The notes: generated by a model not told the origin, from the sequence alone. Shown: positions 14,381 through 23,056, numbered from the stretch's first letter. The stretch: 64,000 nucleotides of DNA from Roseivirga sp. 4D4 (GCF_001747095.1 NZ_MDGP01000001.1:3455001-3519000), one strand, 5' to 3'. Translations and numbers: made by a program.

Positions 14381-16768
14381 CTACTCGTATCGCAGAGAAT
14401 CGACTGGATTCTTTCGTGCCGTTTTCACTACCAAACTACCCACTAGCAAGAAGGTCAATAACAGTGCAGCCAACAATCCGATAATGATTAGGCCTATATT
14501 AATAGCCGCCTGATACTCGAAATTCTGCATCCATTTAGAGATCACGAGATAGGCCAAGGGAGTAGCTATGACACCGGCCAAAGCGATCAGCTTTAAAGTA
14601 CCCGAGTACATAAAAACGACAATTTGGCCGGACATAGCGCCCAATACTTTTCTAATTCCAATCTCCTTTCTTCTCTGACCTATATTAAAGGAAGTAAGAC
14701 CAGTAAGCCCAATCAGCGAGATCAAGATGCATAACAAAGTCATAGAACTGATAAGCTTGTTCTGCGTTTGGTCAGCCTCGTATTGCGCCTGTAGTTGATC
14801 ATTCAAGAGGCTATATTCCAGCGGATAATTAGGCAATACCTCATCCCACTTGGCTTTAATGACATCCAGTGCTTCGGACATTTGATCTTGATTGAACTTA
14901 ACAATCAGGTTTCGGCCAGGCTGGGGGTTGTAGACAAAAACTAAAGGCTCAATTGGATTGTGAAGCGAAAAGAAGTTAAAGTCTCGCATTACCCCGATTA
15001 CTTGTCCAGGTACTTCCTGATGGAAAAAGCCTAGTTTTTTTCCGATGGGATCTTCCCAACCAAGTAACTCTGCGGCTTTCTCATTAATCACGAAATACTG
15101 ATTGCCACGCGTTTCTTCACCCGAATAAGTACGTCCTGCAGCCAGTGGAATTTCAAACGTCTCAAGGTAGTCCTCATCCCCATGAATGAATTTAAACTCT
15201 TGCTGAACCATCTCCCCCTCCTTATCGACCGTGAAGACAATTTGGCCAACACTAGTTCCAGCAATAAAATTGGAAGAGGTAACCTTTTGAATGCTTGGGC
15301 TAGCTTCAAAAGCATCTTTCAGTATCTGAGTTCTTGACTGTGAAACGGAATCCGCAGTATTGATTAAGAGAATTTGATCCTTGGAAAAGCCCATATCTTT
15401 TTTCTGCAAAAAGTCGATTTGATCTCGCATCAATAAAGTGCTCAGTAGTACACCGATCGAGATCACGAACTGAAATAATACCAATCCCTGACGGATCGTT
15501 TTGCCGTTTTTATTTGCTACCCAATTGCCTTTTAAGGCAGCGACTGTTCTGATTTTTGAAAGGTATAAGGCCGGGTAAAGGCCTGAAATGAGTCCCGTGA
15601 GACTGGCCACAGCAAAAGATACCAATAGGAGCTCAATGTTTTGAAGCAGGGTAAAATCGAAAGCAACACCCAACCATGTTTGCAAAGGTGTGTGGGCGAT
15701 CATTAACCATACCATGAGTATAGATAGGCCGTATGCCAGATAAACCTGTACCAGGGATTCGATCAGCAATGAGGCTTTCAATTGTTGAAGGTTGGTACCT
15801 AAGACCTTCCGAATGGCAATTTCTTTGGCGCGGGCACCCGCACCCGCTGTAGATAAGTTGATATAATTAATACAGGCAAGCAGGAGGATCGCAAAACCAA
15901 CGGATGAGAAAATAATCAGGTTGGTCGGGTTGCCCTTTGCAAAGTCATCATCGATTTGTTCGGCATCGTAATGAATCTCTGAGAGCCTTTGTAGCCTAAT
16001 TTGATGTGAACCCTCGATTTGATTGCCAAAGGGCATGAAGTACTTTTCGTTGAATGCATCGAATTTTGCAAGAAAGCTTTCTTTGGTGGCTCCCGGTGTC
16101 AATCGGATGTATCCTGCGCAATCCGAATTCCATAAGACTTCGGAATTGAATACACCATCTTGGGTTGCCCACTCTCTTCCGTCAACACCACTCAGTAGTA
16201 TTTCAAATTTGAAGTGAGAGTTCTTGGGAATGTCCTCAAACACGGCTGTTACCTTAAAGTCGTTTCCTTCTACTTTGATTACCTGATTAATTCCCGGAGC
16301 ATTTCCAAAAAGCTTCTCCTTAAAAGCTTTTGAGATAATGGCTGACCTTGGCTCCGTTAAAGCACTTTTTGGGTTACCCGAGATAAGGTTTATTCCAAAG
16401 ATGTCGAAGGCTCCCTGCTCCGAATAATACACTTGATCTTGAATGAAGATTTGTTGATCATATTCTATTTGAGAAGCATCCAATGGTCTGAATCGCGCAT
16501 AACTGTCTATTTCAGGAAATTCTTCCTTGAGCATAGGATTTAACTCAGAGGCGGTATAGGCGGTATTGAATTCAACGGCTGGGGCCCTGAATAAGTGACT
16601 AACTCGATACACCCTTTCGTGATTAGGGTGATGCTTGTCGTAAGTCAATTCATTCTGAAGAAACAGGGTCAACCAAATGACCGCTGATAAACCGAGTGTG
16701 AGACCAAAAATGTTAAGAAAACTGAAGAGGCGGTTTTTCCATAAAACCCTAAGTGCAAATTTGAGCAT
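14381..16768 (-). CDS. FtsX/MacB-like ABC transporter permease (no prefix domain)
   Basis: This 795-residue membrane protein has the duplicated MacB-type layout: a TM helix at about 13-36, a periplasmic MacB-PCD domain, three TM helices at about 285-395, a second half with a TM at about 428-448, another periplasmic domain, and three final TM helices near 685-785. The signature RAKEIAIRKVLG (first half) and RRKEIGIRKVLGAM (second half) mark the FtsX cytoplasmic coupling helices, and the end SLRYE is shared with most of the other permeases in this window. Such permeases work with a separate ATPase, as in MacB or LolCDE-type systems, but none lies nearby. The substrate is unknown. The gene stands alone, with the possible small RNA gene divergent upstream. 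Confidence 0.92.
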   Translation of the reverse strand: MLKFALRVLWKNRLFSFLNIFGLTLGLSAVIWLTLFLQNELTYDKHHPNHERVYRVSHLFRAPAVEFNTAYTASELNPMLKEEFPEIDSYARFRPLDASQIEYDQQIFIQDQVYYSEQGAFDIFGINLISGNPKSALTEPRSAIISKAFKEKLFGNAPGINQVIKVEGNDFKVTAVFEDIPKNSHFKFEILLSGVDGREWATQDGVFNSEVLWNSDCAGYIRLTPGATKESFLAKFDAFNEKYFMPFGNQIEGSHQIRLQRLSEIHYDAEQIDDDFAKGNPTNLIIFSSVGFAILLLACINYINLSTAGAGARAKEIAIRKVLGTNLQQLKASLLIESLVQVYLAYGLSILMVWLMIAHTPLQTWLGVAFDFTLLQNIELLLVSFAVASLTGLISGLYPALYLSKIRTVAALKGNWVANKNGKTIRQGLVLFQFVISIGVLLSTLLMRDQIDFLQKKDMGFSKDQILLINTADSVSQSRTQILKDAFEASPSIQKVTSSNFIAGTSVGQIVFTVDKEGEMVQQEFKFIHGDEDYLETFEIPLAAGRTYSGEETRGNQYFVINEKAAELLGWEDPIGKKLGFFHQEVPGQVIGVMRDFNFFSLHNPIEPLVFVYNPQPGRNLIVKFNQDQMSEALDVIKAKWDEVLPNYPLEYSLLNDQLQAQYEADQTQNKLISSMTLLCILISLIGLTGLTSFNIGQRRKEIGIRKVLGAMSGQIVVFMYSGTLKLIALAGVIATPLAYLVISKWMQNFEYQAAINIGLIIIGLLAALLLTFLLVGSLVVKTARKNPVDSLRYE

Positions 16769-16938
16769 GACCGGATACTTTTTTAACTAAAGACTTCGTT
16801 AAAGATAGCGTATCAATGCAAACGGCCAAACTTTTAACAAAAATTGGATGTTTCCTTATTGTTACCAAGTACAAAGGTTAATTAAGGTTAAAATAACCCC
16901 ACCAATGAAACTTTTGGGCCAAATTTGCATCTATATAG

Positions 16939-17085
16939 TAGGGTTTGTGTAAGAGCAGTTGGTATGATTATTGAAAGACACAAACACAATTGAATTTTCA
17001 GAATTACAGTCAGTAATTCTCTTCATATATAGTTAGTAGTTTATTTGTTTAGTAACCCGAGGAGTAGTTAACCTCGGGTTTTTTT
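16939..17085 (+). ncRNA. Possible small RNA ending in a rho-independent terminator
   Basis: No protein gene is seen in the 315-bp space between the permease and the next gene, yet a clear + strand terminator closes it at 17054-17085. Upstream is an 8-bp hairpin (AGAATTAC at 17000-17007, GTAATTCT at 17013-17020) and a weak promoter-like sequence: TTG at 16914-16916, then TAGGGTTTG at 16939-16947, which has one base too many against TAnnTTTG. The only + strand ORF is nine codons (from 16964). I infer a short untranslated transcript of roughly 130 nt; the start is uncertain. The family is not recognised. Confidence 0.3.
17054..17085 (+). terminator. Rho-independent terminator
   Basis: A 9-bp perfect stem (AACCCGAGG at 17054-17062, CCTCGGGTT at 17072-17080) is followed by a T run to 17085. 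The T run lies only on the + strand side, so the terminator faces rightward, where no known gene ends. Its T run overlaps the stop codon of the small membrane protein gene on the other strand. Confidence 0.75.
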
Positions 17086-17581
17086 ATGTCAAAGCCACTC
17101 TATGCTTAATCACTTGCTCATAGAAGTGGTGAATTCGAAACATTTGTTCGGCCCCTACCTTCTGGCCTGCCTGAGCAATCAGATACAAACCCAAGGCAAC
17201 AGCTGCCATAATGGGTATGGCCCAGAGTATGGGAGCAGGCTTGTCGAGCATCAGTTGAGAAAGACCAAATACGCCAGCAAATAGTGAGAGTATACCGAGT
17301 GCCGCATAAGACATGAAGAATACTGCCCAGACACTTGGCTTCGGTCCGTAAAGTCCCCGAACCTCTAAATCATCTTCTGAATTTTCCTCAAGCGTCAAGG
17401 TTAGCTGAGGCGACCAATAGTGTCGCTCCTCTGGTCGGATTTTAATAACGCAGTATTGGTCGGAGACTAAGCCGCTGAATTCATTTTCGGCATCAAGTGC
17501 GGTTTGAATCCTGTTCTTGAAAGATTCAACGTTTTCTGGAACGCTTTCTTTAAATCTTGGCCTGATCCTAAGACTTGACAT
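17084..17581 (-). CDS. Small membrane protein of unknown function
   Basis: I do not recognise this 165-residue protein. The first 85 residues are soluble and charged (IRPRFKESVPENVESF). Two TM helices follow, at about 84-108 (VFFMSYAALGILSLFAGVFG) and 118-138 (ILWAIPIMAAVALGLYLIA). A short cytoplasmic tail ends RIHHFYEQVI. No signal peptide or catalytic motif is visible. The start is the ATG at 17579-17581. It is transcribed away from the NTF2-like gene and ends inside the T run of an oppositely directed terminator. The even composition and good start suggest a real gene, probably of a Bacteroidota-specific family. Confidence 0.75.
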   Translation of the reverse strand: MSSLRIRPRFKESVPENVESFKNRIQTALDAENEFSGLVSDQYCVIKIRPEERHYWSPQLTLTLEENSEDDLEVRGLYGPKPSVWAVFFMSYAALGILSLFAGVFGLSQLMLDKPAPILWAIPIMAAVALGLYLIAQAGQKVGAEQMFRIHHFYEQVIKHRVALT

Positions 17582-17695
17582 AGGAATAAAGTTAGCGAAT
17601 GCATTGCAATTCCTGAAAGGCAGAAAAATATCTAATTATGTCCCCTCCCGTAAACATAGATCGTTACTATTCGAAACTTTTTAAACAATAACACT

Positions 17696-18067
17696 ATGAG
17701 TATACTCGCTTTAGAACAAGAATTACAAACGATGATGGGTCAGGGCCAGATGTTAGAGGCTTTTGATAAATTTTATGCTGACAATGTGGTGATGGTTGAA
17801 GCCACAGGAGAAGTCAGAGAAGGCAAAGCCTATAATAGAGAATTTGAGGTTAAGTGGCTGGAGTCACTAGAAGGAATGCATGGGGGAGGTGTTACAGCCA
17901 TGACAGCCAATGAAGAAACGGGCCATACCTGTACAGAAACCTGGGGGGACTTCAGTTTCAAAGGGGGCCAGCGTATGAAAATGGAAGAGGTATCTGTAAA
18001 GAAGTGGGAAGATGGAAAGGTTGTCCATGAACGCTTCTATTACAATGCCGCAGGTATGGAGCAATAG
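17696..18067 (+). CDS. SnoaL/NTF2-like protein
   Basis: This 123-residue protein has the NTF2-like cone fold pattern: helix (MLEAFDKFYADNVVMVEATGEVREGK) and then beta strands ending VVHERFYYN. The FYADNVVM and GKVVHERFYY segments are typical of SnoaL-like domains. The family includes isomerases, hydrolases and non-catalytic ligand binders, so the role cannot be named. No signal peptide is present. The gene is single, with a bidirectional terminator shared with the convergent SDR gene. Confidence 0.8.
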   Translation: MSILALEQELQTMMGQGQMLEAFDKFYADNVVMVEATGEVREGKAYNREFEVKWLESLEGMHGGGVTAMTANEETGHTCTETWGDFSFKGGQRMKMEEVSVKKWEDGKVVHERFYYNAAGMEQ

Positions 18068-18068
18068 C

Positions 18069-18107
18069 AAAAAAGGCTCTCCATACTTAAATGGAGAGCC
18101 CTTTTTT
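18069..18107. terminator. Bidirectional terminator
   Basis: A perfect 10-bp stem (GGCTCTCCAT at 18075-18084, ATGGAGAGCC at 18091-18100) has an A6 run on the left and a T6 run on the right, so it can terminate both the NTF2-like gene and the convergent SDR gene. Confidence 0.88.
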
Positions 18108-18122
18108 CATTTTTAAGAACCA

Positions 18123-18893
18123 TTATACAAACATACCTCCTGAGGCCTCTACGCGCTGTGCGTTAATCCATTTGGCATTGTCTGTCAATAGCATGGCAAC
18201 AACCCCACCAATATCTTCCGGCATACCTACTCTTCCTAAAGCTGTGTTTTGGGCAATGATATCCCTCATGTGAGGATTGTTTTCAAAGGCTGCTGCATTA
18301 AAGTCTGTATCTATGGCTCCTGGGGCAACAGTGTTCGCATTGATACCTCTATTGCCGAGTTCCTTTGCGAGGTATCGGGTAAAGGTATCGATCGCGGATT
18401 TCATAGATGCATAGGCACCGTAACCCGGAATCGAGAATCTGGCGAGGCCAGAGCTAGTGTTGACAATGCTACCACCATCAGCCATTAGTGGGAGTGCTTT
18501 TTGAGTGACAAAGAAGGTTCCTTTGAAGTGCACGTTGATCAGGTCATCCACATATTCTTCTGGGATACTTTCAATGAGTCCCGCTCTTTCTATGCCCGCA
18601 TTGTTGACCAAAAAGTCGAAGGAATCTCGACCCCAGACCTTTTGTAGTTCGTCTTTGACTTGACCGAAGAATGTGTCAAAAGATTTCGTATCAGCCACAT
18701 CTAATTGTAATGCTATGGCTTTGCTACCCAGTGCTTCTATTGCTTTGAGAGTTTCTTCAGCCTCAGCCTGCTTGCTTCTGTAGGTGATGATTAAATCTCC
18801 CCCTAAACCAGCGATGGCCAGTGCTTCATTTTTACCCAAACCTCGACTTCCTCCTGTAACTAATGCGATTTTTCCTTGTAATTGATTTTCCAT
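18123..18893 (-). CDS. Short-chain dehydrogenase/reductase (SDR)
   Basis: This 256-residue classical SDR has the NAD(P)-binding TGGSRGLG motif (residues 14-21), the NNAG motif, and the Tyr-x-x-x-Lys active site in YGAYASMKS with the upstream serine in VNTSSG. The arginine in TYRSK after the second strand suggests NADP(H). The ATG at 18891-18893 is used; the frame stays open to a TTG nine codons upstream, but the standard Rossmann start fits the ATG. The substrate is unknown. It follows an AraC regulator gene 144 bp upstream on the same strand, which may control it. Confidence 0.9.
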   Translation of the reverse strand: MENQLQGKIALVTGGSRGLGKNEALAIAGLGGDLIITYRSKQAEAEETLKAIEALGSKAIALQLDVADTKSFDTFFGQVKDELQKVWGRDSFDFLVNNAGIERAGLIESIPEEYVDDLINVHFKGTFFVTQKALPLMADGGSIVNTSSGLARFSIPGYGAYASMKSAIDTFTRYLAKELGNRGINANTVAPGAIDTDFNAAAFENNPHMRDIIAQNTALGRVGMPEDIGGVVAMLLTDNAKWINAQRVEASGGMFV

Positions 18894-19037
18894 GATTTTA
18901 TGATTTTCGTTTTGTTTCAATGTTTATATCACAAAGAAACGGCAGGTCATAAGCATGGGTATGACGGATTTTAAAGAGCGAATGACGGATTTCTAAGAAG
19001 ACTTAAAAACCTCAAGGTAACAATTGGAAAAAGTCAA

Positions 19038-19961
19038 TTATTGTCCCTTGCGATAGGTTCCTGGAGTGATCCCTAGGTGCTTTTTAAAATAGCTATTGAA
19101 GTGCGTTGCTTCCGAAAAACCCAATCGATGGGCGATCTCTTTTCCGGTCAAGGAGGTGTTCTTAAGTAGAGACTGAGCCTCGGCAATCAACTTTTCAGTA
19201 ATCCATGTGTTTACCGATTTGCCAGTCTTGCTTTTGATCACATTACTCAAATAGTTGGGGTGAAGGCTTTGCGCGTTGGCATAGTCTTGTACCTGAAAGT
19301 GAAATTCATGCTGTCCGGCCGATAGCTCTCGAAAGTATTTTTCCAGGTGTTGTTTAAAAACTTTTACAATCTGAGAGCTCCGATCACCCTCTTCGATCGG
19401 ATTATAGCTCTCCCAAAACTGATCCTTGATCTTAAGGAGTAAGACTACGAAGAGGTTGCCCAGGATCTTGTTTTTGTAAGGGGAATCTGATTGGTACTCT
19501 TTTTCTATCTGAAGATAGAGGCTCTCGAAGGGCTCGAACTCTTCTGGTGATAATGTATTTGGTGGTACGGTTTCGGCCAGCAAAAAAGGAAATTCTGCAA
19601 AGATGTCTTGATGCACATTTTCCTTTAAAAAGGCCTCAGTAAGCGTAATGATATAGGCTTCCTCAAGCATTTGCAGATCGAAGGCTTTGATGTGACCGGG
19701 GTTAGTGAAGTAAATGGTGCCAGGAGCTGTGGTGAATACTTGGTCATCCGTGGTGTAGGTCCCTCGGCCATTTTTGACAAAGACGAAGGAGTAGTAATTC
19801 GCCCGAAATGTGGGAGAAGTGAAGGGCAACTCAGGGTGAATCTCTTTGAGGTTGTGGATGGTAAAATCCAAGTCTTGCTCAATGGGTAAATTGAGCGCCC
19901 GATAAAGGTCTGCAATGCTGTTATGAATGATCAGGGATGACACAGTAACAAGTTGCACCAT
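19038..19961 (-). CDS. AraC family transcriptional regulator
   Basis: This 307-residue protein has an N-terminal cupin-like sensor half (residues 1-180, with YYSFVFVKNGRGTYTTDDQVF and TIYFTNPGHIK) and a C-terminal AraC double helix-turn-helix (about 205-305, with HPNYLSNVIKSKTGKSVNTWI and SLTGKEIAHRLGFSEATHFNSYFKKHLGITP; only parts are given here). The length is normal. It sits 55 bp downstream of the second SDR gene and 144 bp upstream of the first, all on one strand, so it probably controls one or both of these redox genes. The inducer is unknown. Confidence 0.92.
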   Translation of the reverse strand: MVQLVTVSSLIIHNSIADLYRALNLPIEQDLDFTIHNLKEIHPELPFTSPTFRANYYSFVFVKNGRGTYTTDDQVFTTAPGTIYFTNPGHIKAFDLQMLEEAYIITLTEAFLKENVHQDIFAEFPFLLAETVPPNTLSPEEFEPFESLYLQIEKEYQSDSPYKNKILGNLFVVLLLKIKDQFWESYNPIEEGDRSSQIVKVFKQHLEKYFRELSAGQHEFHFQVQDYANAQSLHPNYLSNVIKSKTGKSVNTWITEKLIAEAQSLLKNTSLTGKEIAHRLGFSEATHFNSYFKKHLGITPGTYRKGQ

Positions 19962-20016
19962 TTAGTGATTAAATCAAATGCAGAAATCTATCGAGCGCTT
20001 TGTATACAAGGCTTTG

Positions 20017-20862
20017 TTAAGCTGAAACTTTGGTATCTAAGCCTACATGCTCCCAAGCTTTCATTTCAGCCAGCAAGGCTTCACTGTGATCGCGAACGGC
20101 ATTGATGGAGTCTTCCCCCAACTGTAACCTTAGTGGAGTATTATCTGCAAGCAAGGCTTTGTCAATGGCAATGGCTGCCTTGGCAGGGTCTCCTTCTTGG
20201 GTTTGGTCCATACTCTGGGCAAACTCACGGGTTCCTCCAACGATGTCTTTATAGGCGTCCATCTCAGGCATATGCTTTAAGGCACTGCCTGCAAAGTCAG
20301 TTCTGAAGGCGCCTGGCTCCACAATCATCACCTTGATGCCAAAGGGGCCCACTTCTTGTGCTAAAGCCTCTGAAGCACCTTCCAAAGCAAATTTAGATGC
20401 AGAGTAAGGTCCAAAGCCTCCGAAAGACATTTGGCCACCCATGCTGCTCATATTCACAATGGCGCCAGACTTTTGATCTCTCATATGGGGTAACACAGCT
20501 TTGGTGACCGCGATCGCCCCAAAGAAGTTAGTTTCCATTTGGGCTCTAAGTTCGTCTTCTGGCGTTTCTTCCACAGCTCCAACTGTCCCATAACCGGCAT
20601 TATTGATAAGTACATCAATCTGGCCGAAGCGCTTCATGGCTTTGTCGACAGCTTCCTCAATTTGAGAATTATCAGTGACGTCCATTTTCGGTGCGAGTAC
20701 CTGATTTGGGGCTAAGGCTTCTAGTGCAGCCAGCTTGTCCAGCCTTCGTGCCGTAACCACCACATTGTAGTTTTGAGAGATGGCATATTCTGCAAATGCT
20801 TTTCCAAAACCGGCCGAGGCGCCAGTGATAAACCATACTTTATTTGTTTCTGTATTTTCCAT
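20017..20862 (-). CDS. Short-chain dehydrogenase/reductase (SDR)
   Basis: This 281-residue SDR has the cofactor motif TGASAGFGK (residues 13-21), then TARRLDKL, whose arginines favour NADP(H), the NNAG motif, and the active site Tyr-Lys in YSASKFALEG with MSSMGGQ upstream. The protein resembles SDRs annotated simply as oxidoreductases in Bacteroidota and Proteobacteria, with a longer C-terminal region than classical 250-residue SDRs. It starts at an ATG (20860-20862), 24 bp after the stop of the hydrolase gene, so the two are probably co-transcribed. Confidence 0.9.
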   Translation of the reverse strand: MENTETNKVWFITGASAGFGKAFAEYAISQNYNVVVTARRLDKLAALEALAPNQVLAPKMDVTDNSQIEEAVDKAMKRFGQIDVLINNAGYGTVGAVEETPEDELRAQMETNFFGAIAVTKAVLPHMRDQKSGAIVNMSSMGGQMSFGGFGPYSASKFALEGASEALAQEVGPFGIKVMIVEPGAFRTDFAGSALKHMPEMDAYKDIVGGTREFAQSMDQTQEGDPAKAAIAIDKALLADNTPLRLQLGEDSINAVRDHSEALLAEMKAWEHVGLDTKVSA

Positions 20863-20886
20863 TTTCTTATGTTTTAAGGTGTCTAA

Positions 20887-21882
20887 TTATTTGTTTAGTG
20901 TTTGGCGGAAGAAGTCAGCGGCATGTTTTGAGGAGCGGTCCACCTGATCTTTCTGGTCGTAGAAGTCAAAGTGATTTCCATCCAACCAAACCAGCTCTTT
21001 TTTTCCTTTTAGTTGCTCATAGAACAGCTTGGCATTATCGGGTAATGCACTGCCATCGGAATGAATGATCATGGCTGGAGTTTCGATTTGGTCTGCCTTA
21101 CTAATCGGATCAAAATCCAACCAGGTGTTCCAACTCATCACCGAAAATTCATTCTTCCATTGAGGCACACCACCACCACGATGGGTGTCCATATAGTATT
21201 CCATCGGGCCTACATGAGAGGCGGTCTGATCGTGGTCCGAGTATGCCGGTATGATCTCGTTGACTCCGTTATTTTGATAAGCCTCTTTGGCATTTACTCC
21301 TTTAGATCTAAGCGTTTTCAGGTTCTCTTCTCCTCCGTAGAGAAGAGGAAGTGTTTCTGCATTTGGAAGCCAGGCCGCAATGGTTACAAAGGCTTTTAAT
21401 CGTTTATCTTGAGCAGCTAAGTATGCCATATTACCCCCGGCAGTACATATTCCTAAACCTCCCACGGATTCAACGTAGTCCAGGTTTACCAAATAGGAAA
21501 CTGCAGCCTCAAGGTCTCTTAGCTTCAATTCTGGGTCTTCATACTGTCTTATTTCTCCCTCACTTTCTCCATAGTTTCTGAAATCAAATGACAAAGTGAT
21601 AAAGCCTTGCTTTGACAATCGATCGGCATAAGTATCTGCCATTTGCTCTTTAACTGATGTCAGCGATCCGGCTACTACGACAGCGCGGTATTGCTTTTTA
21701 GGATCAAATCCTTCTGGAAGGTGTAGGTGTCCTGCAAGCTTGAGGCCATCGCTTTTAAATTCAATATTATTCTTACCCACTTTTAAATCTTTAGTATTCA
21801 TAGGATTGTTGTTTTCTCTGTTTAAGTCTGCTCCAAGCCATAAGGTGGTTGCGAGCAAAATGATTGAACTGATGTATTTCAT
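20887..21882 (-). CDS. Exported alpha/beta hydrolase with cysteine nucleophile (dienelactone hydrolase-like)
   Basis: This 331-residue protein has a signal peptide (MKYISSIILLATTLWLGA) and an alpha/beta hydrolase fold: SFDFRNYGESEG (oxyanion region), a nucleophile elbow GICTAGG with Cys146 in place of Ser, the acid Asp276 (HSDGSALP) and His304 (DGNHFDFYD). A Cys nucleophile is typical of dienelactone hydrolase relatives. The substrate is not evident. The gene is followed closely by an SDR gene and preceded by an AraC regulator gene, suggesting a small regulated set for handling some carbonyl or ester compound; that is inference. A second ATG at codon 28 would remove the signal peptide. Confidence 0.85.
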   Translation of the reverse strand: MKYISSIILLATTLWLGADLNRENNNPMNTKDLKVGKNNIEFKSDGLKLAGHLHLPEGFDPKKQYRAVVVAGSLTSVKEQMADTYADRLSKQGFITLSFDFRNYGESEGEIRQYEDPELKLRDLEAAVSYLVNLDYVESVGGLGICTAGGNMAYLAAQDKRLKAFVTIAAWLPNAETLPLLYGGEENLKTLRSKGVNAKEAYQNNGVNEIIPAYSDHDQTASHVGPMEYYMDTHRGGGVPQWKNEFSVMSWNTWLDFDPISKADQIETPAMIIHSDGSALPDNAKLFYEQLKGKKELVWLDGNHFDFYDQKDQVDRSSKHAADFFRQTLNK

Positions 21883-22001
21883 GATTTCCTTGTTTTAATT
21901 TCTATTACAAAGAACGGGGTGCTGGATGCGGCAGCATTGCACAGAATTCCGTAGGGATTGCACGGATTTCGGAGATTCAATGAAAAGTGGATGGAGAGCT
22001 T

Positions 22002-22907
22002 CTAAGCCTTTCGAAATTCGGCAGGAGAGGTATTGGTCACCTTCTTAAAAAGCCTGTTGAAATAGGAAGGGCTTGAAAAGCCCATATAATACCCTACTTC
22101 CTTTACACTCATGTCGGTGGTGAGCAGTAGCTTTTGTGCCTCTTCGATTAAGACTTGATTAATGTGCTCAATGGGGCTTTGACCTGTTGCATTTTTAATC
22201 GTTTCAGAAAGGTGCTTTGAACTTATGGCTAAGTCCTCAGCAAAATCCGACACACTTTTATGATCCGTGATCAATCCAGAGCCGACAGCGAGGGCATAGT
22301 TTCGGAGCTCTTTTTTAAATCGATCGGGGAGCGCGAGTTGTAGGCCTTGTTCTTCTTCTTCGAGTGTTTCTCTTTCGTAAAACCTAAGGCAATGACTTAA
22401 GATTAGCGCCAGATGTGATTTAATTACAGATACACTATGCTTGGTATTGGCTTGATACTCTTCATCAACCTCCTGAAAGAGTGCCAGTATCTTTTCAGCT
22501 TCATTTGGCTTAAGCTTAAAAGCGGGAGTAAACTTCTGAAAGAAAGGAAAATCAGGAAGTAGTTTGAACTGATCCAGGGCCATCGTATAAAATGATTCTG
22601 AAACAGAAAGGTAGTACCCACTCCAATTCTTAGGTACTTGCCATTGAATGATTTGACCTGGCTGATTGAAAAACAAAGTGAAGTTATCGAGGTCAAAGAC
22701 CTTTCCTCCAGAACTCACTTTTCCACCTCCAGAAGCCAAAAGTGCTATTTGATAAAAGCCATGGCGAAATGCCGGCATGGATAACCGTACCGTCTTCATA
22801 TTTTCCTCAAAACTCCTGACATCAAAATCGCTGTACTTTGGCAGAGGAATGTTGATGGCCTGATTATAGCGATCAATGGTTTGGTAAAAAGGAATACTGG
22901 AGAACAC
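22002..22907 (-). CDS. AraC family transcriptional regulator
   Basis: This 301-residue protein has a cupin-type sensor half (residues 1-170; GFYQIALLASGGGKVS and TLFFNQPGQIIQW) and a C-terminal AraC DNA-binding half (about 200-300; SDFAEDLAISSKHLSETIK and VGYYMGFSSPSYFNRLFKK). The only start upstream of the conserved region is a GTG at 22905-22907; the next ATG is about 36 codons inside. The gene lies 119 bp upstream of the hydrolase on the same strand and probably controls the hydrolase-SDR pair. A terminator of an upstream gene, now mostly lost, lies only 10 bp before its start, so its promoter must overlap that hairpin or lie further up. Confidence 0.9.
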   Translation of the reverse strand: MFSSIPFYQTIDRYNQAINIPLPKYSDFDVRSFEENMKTVRLSMPAFRHGFYQIALLASGGGKVSSGGKVFDLDNFTLFFNQPGQIIQWQVPKNWSGYYLSVSESFYTMALDQFKLLPDFPFFQKFTPAFKLKPNEAEKILALFQEVDEEYQANTKHSVSVIKSHLALILSHCLRFYERETLEEEEQGLQLALPDRFKKELRNYALAVGSGLITDHKSVSDFAEDLAISSKHLSETIKNATGQSPIEHINQVLIEEAQKLLLTTDMSVKEVGYYMGFSSPSYFNRLFKKVTNTSPAEFRKA

Positions 22908-22917
22908 CGTATAAAAA

Positions 22918-22949
22918 TAAAGCCTGTCTACCAGAATAGACAGGCTTTA
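22918..22949 (-). terminator. Terminator left over from a truncated gene
   Basis: A perfect 13-bp stem (TAAAGCCTGTCTA at 22918-22930, TAGACAGGCTTTA at 22937-22949) with a 6-nt loop is followed, on the - strand, by a T-rich tail (TTTATTTTTAT). It lies 20 bp downstream of the stop codon of the gene remnant at 22970-23035, so it most likely belonged to that gene. Confidence 0.75.
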
Positions 22950-22969
22950 AATTAAAAGATGAAATCAGA

Positions 22970-23035
22970 TTACCTGATTGATTCTCGTGTATAGGACTTG
23001 TTGATAATTTTCCAGCCATCTTTCAGCAACCGCAC
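22970..23035 (-). pseudogene. 3'-end remnant of an NTF2-like gene (paralogue of the gene at 26971-27420)
   Basis: Read on the - strand, the last 19 codons before the stop at 22970-22972 encode LLKDGWKIINKSYTRESIR. The intact gene at 26971-27420 ends LKDGWKIINKSFTREAIR. At the DNA level 47 of 60 bases agree (22970-23029 against 26971-27030). Upstream of 23030 the likeness stops and an in-frame TGA occurs at 23036-23038. The rest of the gene is gone and the ATPase cassette begins here, so the cassette or an associated deletion probably removed it. The original terminator remains at 22918-22949. Confidence 0.8.
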
Positions 23036-23045
23036 TCAGTGGGAG

Positions 23046-23056
23046 AAACCTTATCC
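23046..23056. repeat. 11-bp inverted repeat, left copy, at the edge of the ATPase cassette
   Basis: AAACCTTATCC here is repeated in inverted orientation (GGATAAGGTTT) at 26903-26913. The two copies enclose the two ATPase genes and nothing else, and the left copy sits just inside the point where likeness to the lost gene ends. They may be ends of a mobile unit, but 11 bp could be chance; I see no target-site duplication. Confidence 0.35.

Noticed and set aside
22918..22949. Perfect 13-bp inverted repeat as a mobile-element end
   Set aside because: It has a T-rich tail on the - strand and lies right behind a stop codon, so it is better read as a terminator; no matching copy on the right side.
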